Shown: positions 15,431 to 22,523 of the stretch, one piece after another | Position numbering within the stretch: the stretch's first letter is position 1 | Layout of the letters: every line of letters starts with the position of its first letter | From: Roseiflexaceae bacterium UBA965 | GTDB taxonomy: Bacteria; Chloroflexota; Chloroflexia; Chloroflexales; Roseiflexaceae | Length of the DNA: 24,811 bases | Assembly: GCA_002292925.1 (NCBI GenBank) | Contig: DBCF01000216.1 | Coordinates: 1,641-26,451 of the forward strand | Direction: 5' to 3' | Made by a program: the position numbers and the translations under genes | The notes under the pieces: generated by a model | Seen by the model: only the letters and a program-made list of their open reading frames with translations | Told to the model about the DNA's origin: nothing | The model's database searches: none

Positions 15431-15841
15431 ATGAATCGTCGTCTTTTTTGGAGCATCCTCACGATGAGCCTCTTTTTAATGGCCTGTAGTACTCCGTCTA
15501 CCACCAACCCCGCCCAAATCATCGGCACTACAGAATGGCATTTGACCCAACTCAATGGCACGGCAATTACCACACCCGTCGTCACCTTGCAACTCACCGA
15601 TACCACCATTGGTGGCCAAGGTTTTTGTAATTCATACCATGGTCCCCTCACAATCGCTGGCAACACCGTCAAATTCGATAGTATTGCGTCTACTCGGCGG
15701 ATGTGTGTCGAAGATGGGGTCATGCAACAAGAACAAGCCTACTTCGCAGCCCTGACCGCCACGACGCAGGTCGCACTCAATGGCACACAATTGCAGTTGC
15801 GTGACGCCAGCAATACGGTAGTTCTTGTTTTTGAAAAATAA
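15431..15841 (+). CDS. META-domain lipoprotein (HslJ-like), first copy
   Basis: 136 residues. The signal peptide MNRRLFWSILTMSLFLMAC ends in a lipobox (LMAC, Cys19), so the mature protein is lipid-anchored outside the membrane. One META domain follows: TEWHLTQLNGTAI (about 34-46), GGQGFCNSYHGPL (61-73), FDSIASTRRMC (82-92) and the C-terminal strand LQLRDASNTVVLVFEK. Cys66 and Cys92 are conserved in the downstream copy and may form a disulphide. META/HslJ proteins are linked to stress and antibiotic tolerance in other bacteria, but the molecular role is unknown. TAGGAG precedes the ATG. The next gene starts 21 bases later. Confidence 0.85.
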   Translation: MNRRLFWSILTMSLFLMACSTPSTTNPAQIIGTTEWHLTQLNGTAITTPVVTLQLTDTTIGGQGFCNSYHGPLTIAGNTVKFDSIASTRRMCVEDGVMQQEQAYFAALTATTQVALNGTQLQLRDASNTVVLVFEK

Positions 15842-15862
15842 TACCCTTCACAAGGAGCGGTA

Positions 15863-16369
15863 ATGAAACACCTCATCGTCTTGTTCGGAATCCTCGGATT
15901 TTTCGTCGCGTGTAGTAATCCACCGGCAACACCCACAGTCGTGCCCACTGCAGTGTTGCCCACTGCCATGTTGCCGTCACCCACGATTGTGCCCACCACA
16001 GAGCCAGTCACCACGCCACAGCCTGCCATAATGACCCCATATGAAGACATTGAATGGCAATTAACCCAACTCAACGGCAAATTGATTACGCAAACACCGC
16101 CGCCAACCATTAAATTCACCAATATGATGTCAATTGCAGGCGAAGGCTTCTGTAATAGCTATTCTGGTAACTATACCGGCGGGATGGCGTCTATTTTGAT
16201 TGGCAATATTGCATCTACGAAAAAAGCCTGCGCCGATCAGACACTCATGAGCCTTGAATCAGAGTATTTCGATACCATCATTACCGTCATGTATGTGATG
16301 GCAACCGACGACACCTTGACATTATTTAGCGCAAACGAAACCGTCCTCGCAATATTTACGAAAAAATAA
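15863..16369 (+). CDS. META-domain lipoprotein (HslJ-like), second copy
   Basis: 168 residues. Signal peptide with lipobox FVAC (Cys17), then a Pro/Thr/Val-rich spacer (about 18-57) absent from the upstream copy, which would hold the domain away from the membrane. The META domain repeats the same landmarks: IEWQLTQLNGKLI (63-75), AGEGFCNSYSGNY (92-104), IGNIASTKKAC (113-123) and a terminal strand ending AIFTKK. Cys97 and Cys123 match the cysteine pair of the first copy, so the two arose by tandem duplication and then diverged. AAGGAG precedes the ATG. It is cotranscribed with the first copy. Confidence 0.85.
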   Translation: MKHLIVLFGILGFFVACSNPPATPTVVPTAVLPTAMLPSPTIVPTTEPVTTPQPAIMTPYEDIEWQLTQLNGKLITQTPPPTIKFTNMMSIAGEGFCNSYSGNYTGGMASILIGNIASTKKACADQTLMSLESEYFDTIITVMYVMATDDTLTLFSANETVLAIFTKK

Positions 16370-16375
16370 CCTTTT

Positions 16376-16412
16376 CACGGGTGCATTTCTTATTGATAGG
16401 AATGCACCCGTG
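16376..16412 (+). terminator. Hairpin after the META pair, no U-tract
   Basis: CACGGGTGCATT (16376-16387) and AATGCACCCGTG (16401-16412), a perfect 12-bp stem with a 13-base loop, beginning seven bases after the META stop codon. No T-run follows. It could end the META transcript, stabilise its 3' end, or act at the next promoter, since a TACAAT -10 candidate (16414-16419) lies directly after it. Confidence 0.5.
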
Positions 16413-16467
16413 CTACAATAACCCCGGTTTCGTCGTAAATACCCCTCACAAGAAAGGCACCGTCGCA

Positions 16468-17244
16468 ATGATGCAACTGCCCCAGTCAAAGATTGATTTC
16501 TACCGCACGAATGGGTTCGTACAAATCGACAATGTATTTAGCCCAGCCGAGCTGGCCGAACTTGCCGGTGCCATGGACGAAATCATGACCAGCAACGAAG
16601 GAAGCTCGATCCAAACCGATCGCGCCGGTGGTAATTACTACAAAGTCCTCAACCAACGGGTCAATACGTGGCGTGACCACGGCGTCATGGCCAAATATTC
16701 GTTGCACCCCCGCCTCGCTGATTTGGCGCTCCAACTCACCGGTGCAAGTGGTATCCGCTTGTTCCACGACCATGCCTTGTGGAAGATGCCCGGCGACTCC
16801 AAACCCACCCCGTGGCACCAAGACTTCCCCTATTGGCCAATGAACGAATCGGGGGCGCTGTCGGCGTGGATTCCCATGCACGATGTCGACGAAGCAAACG
16901 GCTGTATGATGTTTGTGCCTGGCTCACACACCAAAGGCAAGCTCACCGGCGTCGATTTGGTCAATCCCCAAGATATTTTTGAATTCGAGGAGAGCAAAGG
17001 GATTGACCGCAATAGCGCCGTCAAAGTACCGCTCAAAGCCGGCTCTATCACATTCCACAACGGGCTCTGCTTCCACTATGCCCACGCCAACAATTCGGAT
17101 CAAGCACGGCGCGTATTGGCGTTGATTTTCTTCCCCGACGGTACCACCTTCAATGGCAAACCACACATCATCACCAACGACCAAGGATTGGTCGAAGGCC
17201 AACCCATCGCCGGTGGCTTGTACCCCTTAATTGTCAAAAAATAA
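16468..17244 (+). CDS. Phytanoyl-CoA dioxygenase (PhyH) family protein
   Basis: 258 residues from the chosen ATG (an alternative ATG follows immediately at 16471). Non-haem Fe(II)/2-oxoglutarate dioxygenase fold: N-terminal helix with YRTNGFVQIDNVFSPAELAEL, the metal motif HxD at WHQDF (His117, Asp119), NGCMMFVPGSHTKG (144-157) and the distal FHNGLCFHYAHANNS with probable metal His203 and the 2-oxoglutarate-binding Arg214/215. The iron and co-substrate residues are intact, so it should hydroxylate a small molecule. The substrate is unknown; bacterial members act on ectoine, fatty or secondary-metabolite substrates. The open frame extends upstream to 16381, but that part crosses the hairpin and a probable promoter, so it is not taken as coding. 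Confidence 0.85.
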   Translation: MMQLPQSKIDFYRTNGFVQIDNVFSPAELAELAGAMDEIMTSNEGSSIQTDRAGGNYYKVLNQRVNTWRDHGVMAKYSLHPRLADLALQLTGASGIRLFHDHALWKMPGDSKPTPWHQDFPYWPMNESGALSAWIPMHDVDEANGCMMFVPGSHTKGKLTGVDLVNPQDIFEFEESKGIDRNSAVKVPLKAGSITFHNGLCFHYAHANNSDQARRVLALIFFPDGTTFNGKPHIITNDQGLVEGQPIAGGLYPLIVKK

Positions 17245-17250
17245 TTGCAA

Positions 17251-17300
17251 ACAAGACCCGTGTAGAGACGCAGCCGGCTGCGTCTCTACACGGGTCTTGT
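17251..17300. terminator. 50-bp perfect palindrome between convergent genes
   Basis: A perfect palindrome with arms of 25 bases (17251-17275 and 17276-17300) and no spacer, centred on CC|GG; the outer bases are ACAAGACCCG and the core contains GTAGAGACGCAGC. It lies between the PhyH stop and the dgoD stop and can terminate or protect both transcripts, though there is no U-tract. Its GTAGAGACGCAG core recurs in degenerate form at 24723-24734, pointing to a dispersed repeat family. Confidence 0.7.
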
Positions 17301-17309
17301 GGTGTTAAT

Positions 17310-18458
17310 TTACCATTCGGCGACGGCACCATCTTTGTGGCGCCAGACTGGATTTTTCCAGTTATGGCCTTCTTTGGCCTTGGCGCGTACATATTCTTCG
17401 TTGATCTCGATGCCCAAACCGGGACCATTGGGAATTTTGACCATACCGTTTTCGTATTTAAACACGGTGGGGTCAACGAGATAATCGAGCAAATCGTTGC
17501 CTTTGTTGTAATGAATCCCGAGGCTTTGCTCTTGGATGGTGGCGTTGTGGCAGGTGGCGTCGATTTGTAGACAGGCCGCCAAGGCAATCGGGCCAAGCGG
17601 GCAGTGGGGAGCCATGGCAACGTCGTAGGCTTCGGCCATACTGGCGATTTTTTTGCACTCGGTAATCCCACCGGCATGCGACAAATCGGGTTGGATGACG
17701 TCGACCAAGCCGTCGGCCAAAATACGTTTAAAGTCCCAACGCGAAAACAAGCGCTCGCCAAGGGCAATCGGGATGGCCGCCGCATTGACAATATCGCGAA
17801 GGGCTTCGTAGTTTTCAGACAACACCGGTTCTTCGATAAACAACAATTGATGCGGTTCGAGCGCACGGGCGAGTACTTTAGCCATGGGGCGATGCACGCG
17901 GCCATGGAAATCCATCGCAAAGCTGACGTCGGGACCGACAGCGGCGCGCACCGCGGCGGCCCGTTCTGCCGCCAAATCGATTTTGCCCGGCGTGTCGAGA
18001 TACATCAATTCTTCGGTGGCATTCATTTTGAGGGCGCTAAATCCTTGGGCCACCGCTTTTTTGGCGGATTCGGCGATATCGTCAGGCCGGTCGCCACCAA
18101 TCCACGAATAGACCCGGATCGAATGACGCACCGCACCGCCCATCAGTTGATAGATGGGGACGCCATAGCGCTTGCCTTTAATATCCCACAAGGCTTGGTC
18201 GATGCCAGCGATGGCACTCATCGCCAAGGCGCCGCCGCGATAAAAGCCACCACGGTAGAGCACCTGCCAGATGTCTTCGATGTCGTTGGGGTCACGGCCA
18301 ATCAAGTATTCACTGAGTTCATTGACGGCGGCGGCAGTGGTGGCAGCCCGCCCTTCGACAATCGGCTCGCCCCAGCCGCTAATGCCTTCATCGGTTGATA
18401 TTTTCAAAAAAAGCCAACGGGGCGGGACGGTGAATAGCTCGATACCGGTGATTTTCAT
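17310..18458 (-). CDS. dgoD: D-galactonate dehydratase (enolase superfamily)
   Basis: 382 residues from the chosen start, the same length as the E. coli enzyme. It dehydrates D-galactonate to 2-keto-3-deoxy-galactonate. Enolase-superfamily residues fall at the expected places: Asp183 and His185 in MDFHGRVH, Glu209 in FIEEP, Glu235 in ALGERLFS and His285 in APHCPLGP. The start MKITGIELFTVPPRWLFLKI is typical, and AAAGGA sits before the ATG at 18456-18458; the upstream ATG frames are disfavoured because they run through the promoter and operator. The rest of the De Ley-Doudoroff route (KDGal kinase, aldolase) is not in the window, so a galactonate pathway role is inference from family. It is a single-gene unit on this strand. 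Confidence 0.93.
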   Translation of the reverse strand: MKITGIELFTVPPRWLFLKISTDEGISGWGEPIVEGRAATTAAAVNELSEYLIGRDPNDIEDIWQVLYRGGFYRGGALAMSAIAGIDQALWDIKGKRYGVPIYQLMGGAVRHSIRVYSWIGGDRPDDIAESAKKAVAQGFSALKMNATEELMYLDTPGKIDLAAERAAAVRAAVGPDVSFAMDFHGRVHRPMAKVLARALEPHQLLFIEEPVLSENYEALRDIVNAAAIPIALGERLFSRWDFKRILADGLVDVIQPDLSHAGGITECKKIASMAEAYDVAMAPHCPLGPIALAACLQIDATCHNATIQEQSLGIHYNKGNDLLDYLVDPTVFKYENGMVKIPNGPGLGIEINEEYVRAKAKEGHNWKNPVWRHKDGAVAEW

Positions 18459-18477
18459 CGCATGTTCCTTTGATATA

Positions 18478-18513
18478 GCGGTATGAATAGTGTGTACGCC
18501 CATCATACCGCAA
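18478..18513 (-). promoter_or_regulatory. dgoD promoter with operator-like inverted repeat
   Basis: On the minus strand TTGCGG (18508-18513), 18 bases, TATTCA (18484-18489) is a promoter candidate about 25 bases before the dgoD ATG. A perfect 9-bp inverted repeat, GCGGTATGA (18478-18486) and TCATACCGC (18503-18511), places one arm on each promoter element, as expected for a repressor site, for example of a GntR- or LacI-type sugar-acid regulator. The regulator gene is not in the window. Confidence 0.5.
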
Positions 18514-18622
18514 TCGTGGCGTGCCGTCGGATGATTCGGGCGATTGGCCCATCGTTGGGATGATTCGTATGTGTATTGGGCGCGACGATTGGTGGACGTG
18601 CGCGGGCATGCCGCGCACCTGC

Positions 18623-18711
18623 TATTTCATGCTTCCGATGTCACACTTCCTCTACTTCCATTGAGCCCCTACTTCATACTTCCGACGTCACACTTCCTAC
18701 TTCCATTGACG
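18623..18711 (-). repeat. Heptanucleotide tandem array with a duplicated ~38-bp unit
   Basis: On the minus strand the region reads mostly as consecutive heptamers of the GGAAGTA/TGAAGTA type. It also contains a direct duplication, 18626-18664 and 18673-18709, nearly identical apart from two substitutions and a two-base difference. It fills much of the 321-base divergent space between dgoD and the aminotransferase gene. The 18514-18622 part shows nothing I can name. Confidence 0.6.
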
Positions 18712-18735
18712 CCTTCACCATTATCCTCGTACAAT
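18706..18735 (+). promoter_or_regulatory. Promoter of the aminotransferase-aldehyde dehydrogenase pair
   Basis: TTGACG (18706-18711), 18 bases, TACAAT (18730-18735), about 44 bases before the ATG at 18780. The -35 is formed by the last unit of the heptamer array, so the repeat has contributed to this promoter. Confidence 0.55.
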
Positions 18736-18779
18736 GAAGCCACACTATCACCTGTTATCATGCCCGGGAGGAGCAGATT

Positions 18780-20126
18780 ATGACCACACCATACCGTACC
18801 CGTCAAGAGATCCTCGATCTCTCGCGAGAGACCACCTTGTATGAATGGACATCGCAAAAAGCAATTAAGCCGATGGTCATCGACCGTGCCGAAGGTATTT
18901 ATTTGTGGGACGTCGACGGCAAGCGCTACATGGACTTCAATTCGCAGTTGATGTGTGTCAACATCGGTCATGGCGACCAACGGGTCATCGATGCCATCAC
19001 CGCTCAGCTCAAACAAATCGCCTACGTGGCCCCCACCGCCGCCACCACCGCAGTACGCGCCGAACTAGGCCGCTTACTCAAAGAAATCACCCCCGGCAAT
19101 CTGAGCAAAGCTTTTTTCACCAATGGTGGGGCTGAAGCCAACGAAAACGCCATCAAAATCGCCCGCGCCTTCACCGGCCGCCACAAAATCATCGCCCGCT
19201 ACCGCTCATACCACGGCGCCACCGCCGGTGCCATCACCCTGACCGGCGACCCCCGCCGCTGGGGCGCCGAGCCGGGCATCCCCGGTGTCGTACGCGCCCC
19301 CGACCCCTACCGCTACCGTTGTCGGTTTTGTGGCAGCAAGAGTGGCTGTACCCTCGACTGTCTCAACAGCATCGAAGATATCATCATGTTTGAAGGGCCG
19401 CATACCGTGGCCGCCATCATCGTCGAGTCGGTGGTTGGGACCAACGGCATCATCATCCCCCCCGACGGCTACATGCAAGGCCTGCGCCAACTCTGTGACA
19501 AATACGGCATTGTCTTGATTTGTGACGAAGTCATGAGTGGCTTTGGCCGTACCGGCAAATGGTTCGCCGTCGACCATTGGAATGTCGTCCCCGACATCAT
19601 CACCATGGCCAAAGGGCTCACGTCGGCCTATGTGCCCCTCGGCGCCGCCGTGGTCAACGACACCATCGCCGAATACTTCGAAGACCGCCCATTGCTGGCC
19701 GGCCTGACCTACAACGCCCATTCGGTGGGTTGTGCCGCCGCCGTAGCCTGTATCAACGTCTACAAATCGGATAATTTAATCGAAAACGCCGCCCGCATGG
19801 GTGACATTTTGAGCGTTGAACTCGAAAAAATGAAGGCCAAGCACCCTTCGGTCGGTGATGTGCGCTCGATTGGGTTGTTTAGCATCGTCGAATTGGTCAA
19901 AAACCGTGAAACCCGCGAACCACTCGTCCCCTACAACCCCAAGCCCACCGAGTTGGGACCGATGCCCGCGTTCAATCAGTTCTTGCGTGAAAACGGCGTC
20001 TTTACCTTTGTGCGCTGGAATACCTTCTTTTGTAACCCACCCCTCACCATCACCGAAGCCCAACTCCGCGAAGGACTCGAAATCATGGATCGCGGGCTCG
20101 ACATTATCGATGCCAGTCTGGCATAA
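18780..20126 (+). CDS. Class III PLP-dependent aminotransferase
   Basis: 448 residues, fold-type I class III (omega-amino acid, GABA/beta-alanine/taurine:pyruvate type). Key features: GGAEANENAIKIARAF (116-131), YRSYHGATAGA (141-151), Asp249 in LICDEVMSGFGRTGKW, which holds the PLP ring nitrogen, and the Schiff-base Lys278 in TMAKGLTSAYVPLGA. A Cys-rich segment YRYRCRFCGSKSGCTLDC (Cys181, 184, 190, 194) sits where related pyruvate-dependent enzymes carry a 'CYRCP...C..C' insert. The amino donor cannot be fixed; beta-alanine, GABA and taurine are all plausible. It has a strong ribosome binding site (GGAGGAG). The aldehyde dehydrogenase gene starts 12 bases after its stop, so the product semialdehyde is probably oxidised next. 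Confidence 0.9.
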   Translation: MTTPYRTRQEILDLSRETTLYEWTSQKAIKPMVIDRAEGIYLWDVDGKRYMDFNSQLMCVNIGHGDQRVIDAITAQLKQIAYVAPTAATTAVRAELGRLLKEITPGNLSKAFFTNGGAEANENAIKIARAFTGRHKIIARYRSYHGATAGAITLTGDPRRWGAEPGIPGVVRAPDPYRYRCRFCGSKSGCTLDCLNSIEDIIMFEGPHTVAAIIVESVVGTNGIIIPPDGYMQGLRQLCDKYGIVLICDEVMSGFGRTGKWFAVDHWNVVPDIITMAKGLTSAYVPLGAAVVNDTIAEYFEDRPLLAGLTYNAHSVGCAAAVACINVYKSDNLIENAARMGDILSVELEKMKAKHPSVGDVRSIGLFSIVELVKNRETREPLVPYNPKPTELGPMPAFNQFLRENGVFTFVRWNTFFCNPPLTITEAQLREGLEIMDRGLDIIDASLA

Positions 20127-20138
20127 AAGGAAATAATC

Positions 20139-21617
20139 ATGCAGGTCTATCGTAATTTCATTGGCGGTGAATTCGTGCAATCCCAAGGCACCCGCCGCCT
20201 CGCCAATACCAATCCCGCCAATACCAACGACGTGCTCGGTGAGGCGATTTTGGCCACCAAAGCCGAAGCCGCTGCCGCCGTCGAGGCCGCCGCTGCCGCC
20301 TTCAAAAGCTGGCGCCGTATGCCCGCCCCCAAACGGGGCGCGATTGTCATCAAAGCGGCCCAGATTATGAGCGAACGCAAAACCGAAATCGCTCGCACCC
20401 TGACCCGCGAAGAAGGCAAACTCCTCAGCGAAGCCATGGGCGAAATGCAACGGGCCATCAACATTGCCGAATTCTGTGGGGCCCATGGTCGCCGCCTCAA
20501 TGGCGAAGTCATCCCCCTCGAATTGGCCAACAACGTGGGCTATACCATGAAAGAACCGGTAGGCGTGGCGGCCATCATTACTCCGTGGAACTTCCCTGCC
20601 GCCATTCCCATCTGGAAAATCGCCCCAGCGCTGGTAGCCGGCAACTCGGTTGTCTTCAAACCCGCCTCACTCGTGCCCGCCACCGCCGAACTGTTGATGC
20701 AATGCTTCGTCGATGCCGGCTTGCCGGCTGGCGTGCTCAACATGGTCATTGGCTCGGGCGGTGAAGTAGGCAATACCTTTGTCGATCACCCCGATGTGCG
20801 CCTAGTATCGTTTACCGGCTCAACCGACATTGGTTTGGGCATCTACAAACGGGCTGCTGGACGGGGGATCCGCGCCCAATGCGAAATGGGTGGCAAAAAC
20901 CCCGTCATCATCTGTGACGATGCCGACATTGATTTGGCCGTGTCAGGGGTCTACAACGGTGCCTTTGGTTCGACCGGGCAACGCTGTACTGCCACCAGCC
21001 GCGTTATCGTGCAACACGGCGTGGCCGATGCCTTCCTCGAACGCTTGTTGGCGCAGGTCAACAAAATGAAAATCGGCAATCCTCTCGATGCCGATGTCGA
21101 CATGGGTCCCAGCGTCGATGCCTCACAACTCAAAACAGTGCTTGATTACATCGATATCGGCAAAAACCAAGGCGCCGAGCTACTTACTGGTGGCAATCGC
21201 ATCACGAGTGGCGAATATGCCAATGGCTTTTTTGTGGAACCGACGATTTTCGACAAAGTGCGCACCGACATGCGCATCCACAACGAAGAAATCTTCGGGC
21301 CGGTGTTGTCGGTCATCCGCGTCGAAAGCTTCGACGAAGCCATCGACGTCGCCAATCATAGTGAATTTGGGCTGACGTCGAGCATTTATACCCGCGATTT
21401 GAGCCGCACCTTCCGCTATATCCACGAAATCGAAACGGGCATTACCCACGTCAACTCCCCCACCCTCGGCGGCGAAGCCCAAATGCCCTTTGGTGGCATG
21501 AAAAACACCGGCGTCGGCCCCCGCGAGCAAGGGACTGAAGTCTTTGATTTCTATACCGAAACTAAAGCCGTCTATATCGACTATACCGGTGCCAAACGCG
21601 AAGGCAAATTGTACTAG
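20139..21617 (+). CDS. NAD(P)-dependent aldehyde dehydrogenase
   Basis: 492 residues, full-length ALDH superfamily. TPWNFP contains Asn151, the Lys174 in VVFKPASLVP lies in the cofactor site, the general base is Glu249 in CEMGGKNP, and the catalytic thiol is Cys283 in GQRCTATSRV. The motif EEIFGPVLSVI (about 387-397) and PFGGMKNTGVGPREQG complete the fold. By sequence it resembles alpha-ketoglutaric semialdehyde/succinate-semialdehyde dehydrogenases. Placed directly behind a class III aminotransferase, it most likely oxidises the semialdehyde that enzyme makes, for example from GABA or beta-alanine; a link to the dgoD sugar-acid gene next door is a second option. AAAAGGAAA precedes the ATG. 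Confidence 0.92.
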   Translation: MQVYRNFIGGEFVQSQGTRRLANTNPANTNDVLGEAILATKAEAAAAVEAAAAAFKSWRRMPAPKRGAIVIKAAQIMSERKTEIARTLTREEGKLLSEAMGEMQRAINIAEFCGAHGRRLNGEVIPLELANNVGYTMKEPVGVAAIITPWNFPAAIPIWKIAPALVAGNSVVFKPASLVPATAELLMQCFVDAGLPAGVLNMVIGSGGEVGNTFVDHPDVRLVSFTGSTDIGLGIYKRAAGRGIRAQCEMGGKNPVIICDDADIDLAVSGVYNGAFGSTGQRCTATSRVIVQHGVADAFLERLLAQVNKMKIGNPLDADVDMGPSVDASQLKTVLDYIDIGKNQGAELLTGGNRITSGEYANGFFVEPTIFDKVRTDMRIHNEEIFGPVLSVIRVESFDEAIDVANHSEFGLTSSIYTRDLSRTFRYIHEIETGITHVNSPTLGGEAQMPFGGMKNTGVGPREQGTEVFDFYTETKAVYIDYTGAKREGKLY

Positions 21618-21636
21618 ATCAACGTGCGCACCACCA

Positions 21637-21681
21637 ACACAGACACGCCACTGCGGATAATCCGCAGTGGCGTGTCTGTGT
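21637..21681. terminator. 45-bp near-perfect palindrome between convergent genes
   Basis: Arms of 22 bases, 21637-21658 (starting ACACAGACACGCC) and 21660-21681, around a single central A. It lies 19 bases after the aldehyde dehydrogenase stop and 8 bases before the end of the minus-strand SirB1-like gene. It has no U-tract on either side. It resembles 17251-17300 in design and position, but the sequence is different. Confidence 0.7.
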
Positions 21682-21689
21682 CATGAAGC

Positions 21690-22523
21690 CTACGAAACCA
21701 CTTGGCCTAACAATAGTTTGGCATGATACCGAATGCTCTCAATATCACTTGCCGTAGGGGCAAGTTTGGCGTAACGTTCGAGGTAAATCATCGCCATATG
21801 GGGCAATCCGAGGCGACCCAATATCAAACCATAATCACGCACATCGGGAGCAGAATTGGGATTAAGTATGAGGATTCGTTCAATTGCACTCGCCGCATTT
21901 GCGAAATCAGACTGTGACACGTAACTCCCTTTGATGTTGCGCAATACACGCGTAATCACCGTATGCGGTGACGGTGGTTCCAACATCTCTAGTAAGGGAG
22001 TATGCACCCCTTGCTGAATAAGATACGCCGCACAATCAACCATACTCCAAATATGCCCATCGCGAAACGGGTCAATCACGATTGGGTCATGCACACCATC
22101 ACTACATTGCACCATGAAGTGCCCCGGGAAGGCCACCCCATGACAAATCACGCCAACACGTTGTGCCAGCGTGATATACAACAACGCCAACATAATCGGC
22201 AGGCCTTTTTTGGTGATGAGGACGCAATCAAAATAACTATTGTCAACGTGATAGTACGCTTCATAATTCCCCGTAAAGCCTGCGTCTACAAACAAAAAAT
22301 TATTCAGCGTCGCGATTTTTTCGAGCAGTGTCAATTTGCCACGCATTTGCGGTTGCAATGCCTTCGTCATCGTTTCGAGGGTGTCATAGACAGCGGCACG
22401 ACTATCACGCCCTTGGTCTTCCCAGGCGATGCACAATACGGCTTCGATGACATCGGGAGTTGGCAGGCGCAACGCCCGCAAAAAACCATGGCGCGCCGGA
22501 TGTGCGAGTGCCCTGCTTCTCAT
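21690..22523 (-). CDS. SirB1-like protein (transglutaminase-like core plus TPR)
   Basis: 277 residues from the ATG at 22521-22523, which overlaps the upstream stop codon (TGA, 22520-22522); an in-frame TTG at 22532 is less likely. The SirB1/Transglut_core2 region covers about 68-160: TLLEKIATLNNFLFVDAGFT, NSYFDCVLITKKGLPIMLAL (Cys100), then GVAFPGHFMVQ (His135) and DPFRDG (Asp151), which align with a Cys-His-Asp triad order. Residues 210-265 look like one or two TPR units (NAASAIERILILNPNS). Whether it is an active peptidase or transferase is unknown. It is the last gene of a coupled unit with a kinase-fold protein and a TIM-barrel-like protein. Confidence 0.85.
   Translation of the reverse strand: MRSRALAHPARHGFLRALRLPTPDVIEAVLCIAWEDQGRDSRAAVYDTLETMTKALQPQMRGKLTLLEKIATLNNFLFVDAGFTGNYEAYYHVDNSYFDCVLITKKGLPIMLALLYITLAQRVGVICHGVAFPGHFMVQCSDGVHDPIVIDPFRDGHIWSMVDCAAYLIQQGVHTPLLEMLEPPSPHTVITRVLRNIKGSYVSQSDFANAASAIERILILNPNSAPDVRDYGLILGRLGLPHMAMIYLERYAKLAPTASDIESIRYHAKLLLGQVVS

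Noticed and set aside
16381..16467. N-terminal extension of the PhyH protein
   Set aside because: It would begin inside a 12-bp-stem hairpin and run through a probable -10; the ATG at 16468 fits the family start.
17251..17300. Insertion sequence end or integration site
   Set aside because: No transposase or integrase gene, target duplication or disrupted gene is nearby; a dispersed palindromic repeat fits better.
17604..18398. 264-residue plus-strand open frame
   Set aside because: Entirely antisense to dgoD, which has all catalytic residues; low-complexity shadow.
18623..18711. CRISPR-like array
   Set aside because: Units are 7 bases with no unique spacers, and the ~38-bp duplication occurs only twice; no cas gene is present.
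19776..20486. 236-residue minus-strand open frame rich in Gly and Phe
   Set aside because: Antisense to the aminotransferase and aldehyde dehydrogenase genes, crossing their junction; composition is a codon-shadow artefact.
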